Below, one piece after another: positions 63,022 through 64,000 of a DNA stretch of 64,000 nt (position 1 is its first letter; each line of letters opens with the position of its first letter). The notes under the pieces are model-generated. The model ran no database searches. It was not told where the DNA came from and was given only the letters and a program-made list of their open reading frames with translations. Both the position numbers and the translations under genes were made by a program. Origin of the DNA: Glaciimonas sp. PCH181 (GTDB lineage: Bacteria; Pseudomonadota; Gammaproteobacteria; Burkholderiales; Burkholderiaceae_D); the NCBI RefSeq assembly GCF_003056055.1, contig NZ_PYFP01000001.1, forward strand, positions 806,001-870,000. Direction: 5' to 3'.

Positions 63022-63215
63022 GATAGTAAGTACGAAGAGATAAAAACCTGATTGTAGCGGATAGCCGAGACTATGGGGAAATTCCACGTGCAATTCAAAT
63101 TAAAACAAATGAATTTACCGAGAAGCAGTCGAGTTAGCCTGATCGACCGCCGAACTATTTAGCGCAGTGACCAATATTTCCGGAATGATAAAGAAACGAT
63201 CACATCTAGCATCAC

Positions 63216-63839
63216 TTAAGTAATTACATCGAGCTGTAGACCTGCCAGAGAACCGGCGGTTCCTTTTACAGCGCAAAGTCGTTGCACCATTGCTGGCTTT
63301 GGATGCTCGACATAGCCCTCTTCAAACGCCACAACATGCCAAACGTATTCAGAATCAGCGGCCAGCCAGCGCAATAACTCACCTGATGCTAAAAGAAAAT
63401 CTGGATTGGAGGGCCTGCCAAATTGTTGATTTCCCTCAACAAAGGTCTCATACAGCAGCACTCCCTGATCAGCAATACTATTAAGCAGCAGCGGCACCAA
63501 AGGACGATGTAAATAATTTGTTACGACTATTCCGGCGAAACGCTGGGGCTGAAATAACTCTGCCAGCGCAAGATCATTATTGCTTTCCAAATCAATCTGA
63601 AGCGTCTCGATGCCTTTTTCCGCAATTTTTATAAGTACATCAGGATTGCGATCCACCGCTAGCACATCCTTGCCCGCTGCCGCCAGCATTGCGCTATGAC
63701 GTCCCTCACCGCAGGCAAGATCGAGTACTTTCCCAGCCGGGATTGTGCCTATAAAACGTTTTACCCAACTAGAAACAGGCAGATCAGGCATATCAATTGG
63801 CTTTGTAATTGGGGCAGAAAACATTTTTCGGAGCGACAA
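63216..63839 (-). CDS. Class I SAM-dependent methyltransferase (TehB-like)
   Basis: A 207-residue methyltransferase. The SAM-binding motif I is VLDLACGEGRHSAMLA, followed by the acidic loop VLAVDRNPD; VTNYLHRPLVPLLL and QGVLLYETFVEGNQ are seen in this small family. It lies between dapA and trpS, all on the minus strand, with 194 bp to dapA. A second start at 63824 (MFSAPITK) is possible. Substrate unknown. Confidence 0.85.
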   Translation of the reverse strand: MSLRKMFSAPITKPIDMPDLPVSSWVKRFIGTIPAGKVLDLACGEGRHSAMLAAAGKDVLAVDRNPDVLIKIAEKGIETLQIDLESNNDLALAELFQPQRFAGIVVTNYLHRPLVPLLLNSIADQGVLLYETFVEGNQQFGRPSNPDFLLASGELLRWLAADSEYVWHVVAFEEGYVEHPKPAMVQRLCAVKGTAGSLAGLQLDVIT

Positions 63840-63844
63840 ATAAC

Positions 63845-64000
63845 TCAGCTGTAGCTTAAGCCCATGGCCTCGCGCACGTCACGCATTGTATCCTGCGCTA
63901 ATTTGCGGGCATGATCCGCGCCGTCAGCCACAATTGCGCGTACAAGAGAAGGATCATCCAGATACTGCTGAGCACGTTCATGCATTGGCTCCTGCTCTCT
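63845..64000 (-). CDS. trpS: Tryptophan--tRNA ligase, C-terminal end (cut by window)
   Basis: The minus-strand frame open at the window edge reads HERAQQYLDDPSLVRAIVAD then DHARKLAQDTMRDVREAMGL and stops at 63845. This is the conserved helical C-terminus of bacterial TrpS. The catalytic domain lies beyond the window. It ends 5 bp before the methyltransferase start, so the two are probably co-transcribed. Confidence 0.85.
   Translation of the reverse strand, partial: REQEPMHERAQQYLDDPSLVRAIVADGADHARKLAQDTMRDVREAMGLSYS

Overview
The window looks like the chromosome of a betaproteobacterium of the order Burkholderiales, probably Oxalobacteraceae or a close relative. This is inferred from protein character and from the block at 53.5-64 kb (mutS, slyD-type FKBP, roxA-type cupin, MBL hydrolase, bamC, dapA, methyltransferase, trpS). 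No rRNA or tRNA gene was recognised, so the placement is not firm.

Region 1 (1-20 kb) is dominated by sulfur metabolism, almost all on the minus strand: O-acetylhomoserine sulfhydrylase (metY); a taurine/sulfonate-type ABC importer (tauABC-like, no tauD); a five-gene family 2A encapsulin operon (rhodanese, serine acetyltransferase, XRE regulator, SrpI-type shell protein, cysteine desulfurase with a long cargo-targeting extension); a convergent FMN monooxygenase of the NtaA/SnaA/DszA type; and an eight-gene operon holding a GntR/UTRA regulator, an AprA-like flavoprotein, an AprB-like diferredoxin, a second ABC importer, a HEAT-repeat protein and a DUF971 protein. Together these can be read as import, release, redox conversion and compartmentalised storage of sulfur. 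The second operon has no function I can name and is the best candidate for an undescribed system.

Region 2 (20-36 kb) carries a chromosomal dif site at 22711-22738, so the window probably includes the replication terminus. A filamentous prophage (Inovirus) of about 9.25 kb is inserted exactly at dif and bounded by a 15-bp repeat. It carries an ssDNA-binding protein, HUH Rep, several micro-proteins, pVIII, pIII-like, pVI-like, Zot/pI, a pIV secretin, a coiled-coil DNA-binding candidate surrounded by copies of a 12-bp palindrome, and two HTH regulators. No integrase was found, as expected for a phage that uses host XerCD. The flanks hold decayed genes: an amidase tail on the left; CitE-like, SDR, GNAT and LysR remnants on the right.

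Region 3 (36-49 kb) is accessory metabolism: an MFS/FAH-hydrolase/SDR/FCD-GntR sugar-acid cluster, DoxX and MazG-type genes, DUF2252, a HAD dehalogenase, an RcnR/DmeF nickel-cobalt efflux pair, a HugZ-like protein, a secreted hydrolase, a frameshifted Lrp gene and a MetC-type beta-lyase.

Region 4 (49-64 kb) is housekeeping: ilvD, a YhiN-type flavoprotein, mutS, slyD, roxA, an alanine-rich lipoprotein, MBL hydrolase, bamC, dapA, a methyltransferase and the 3' end of trpS.
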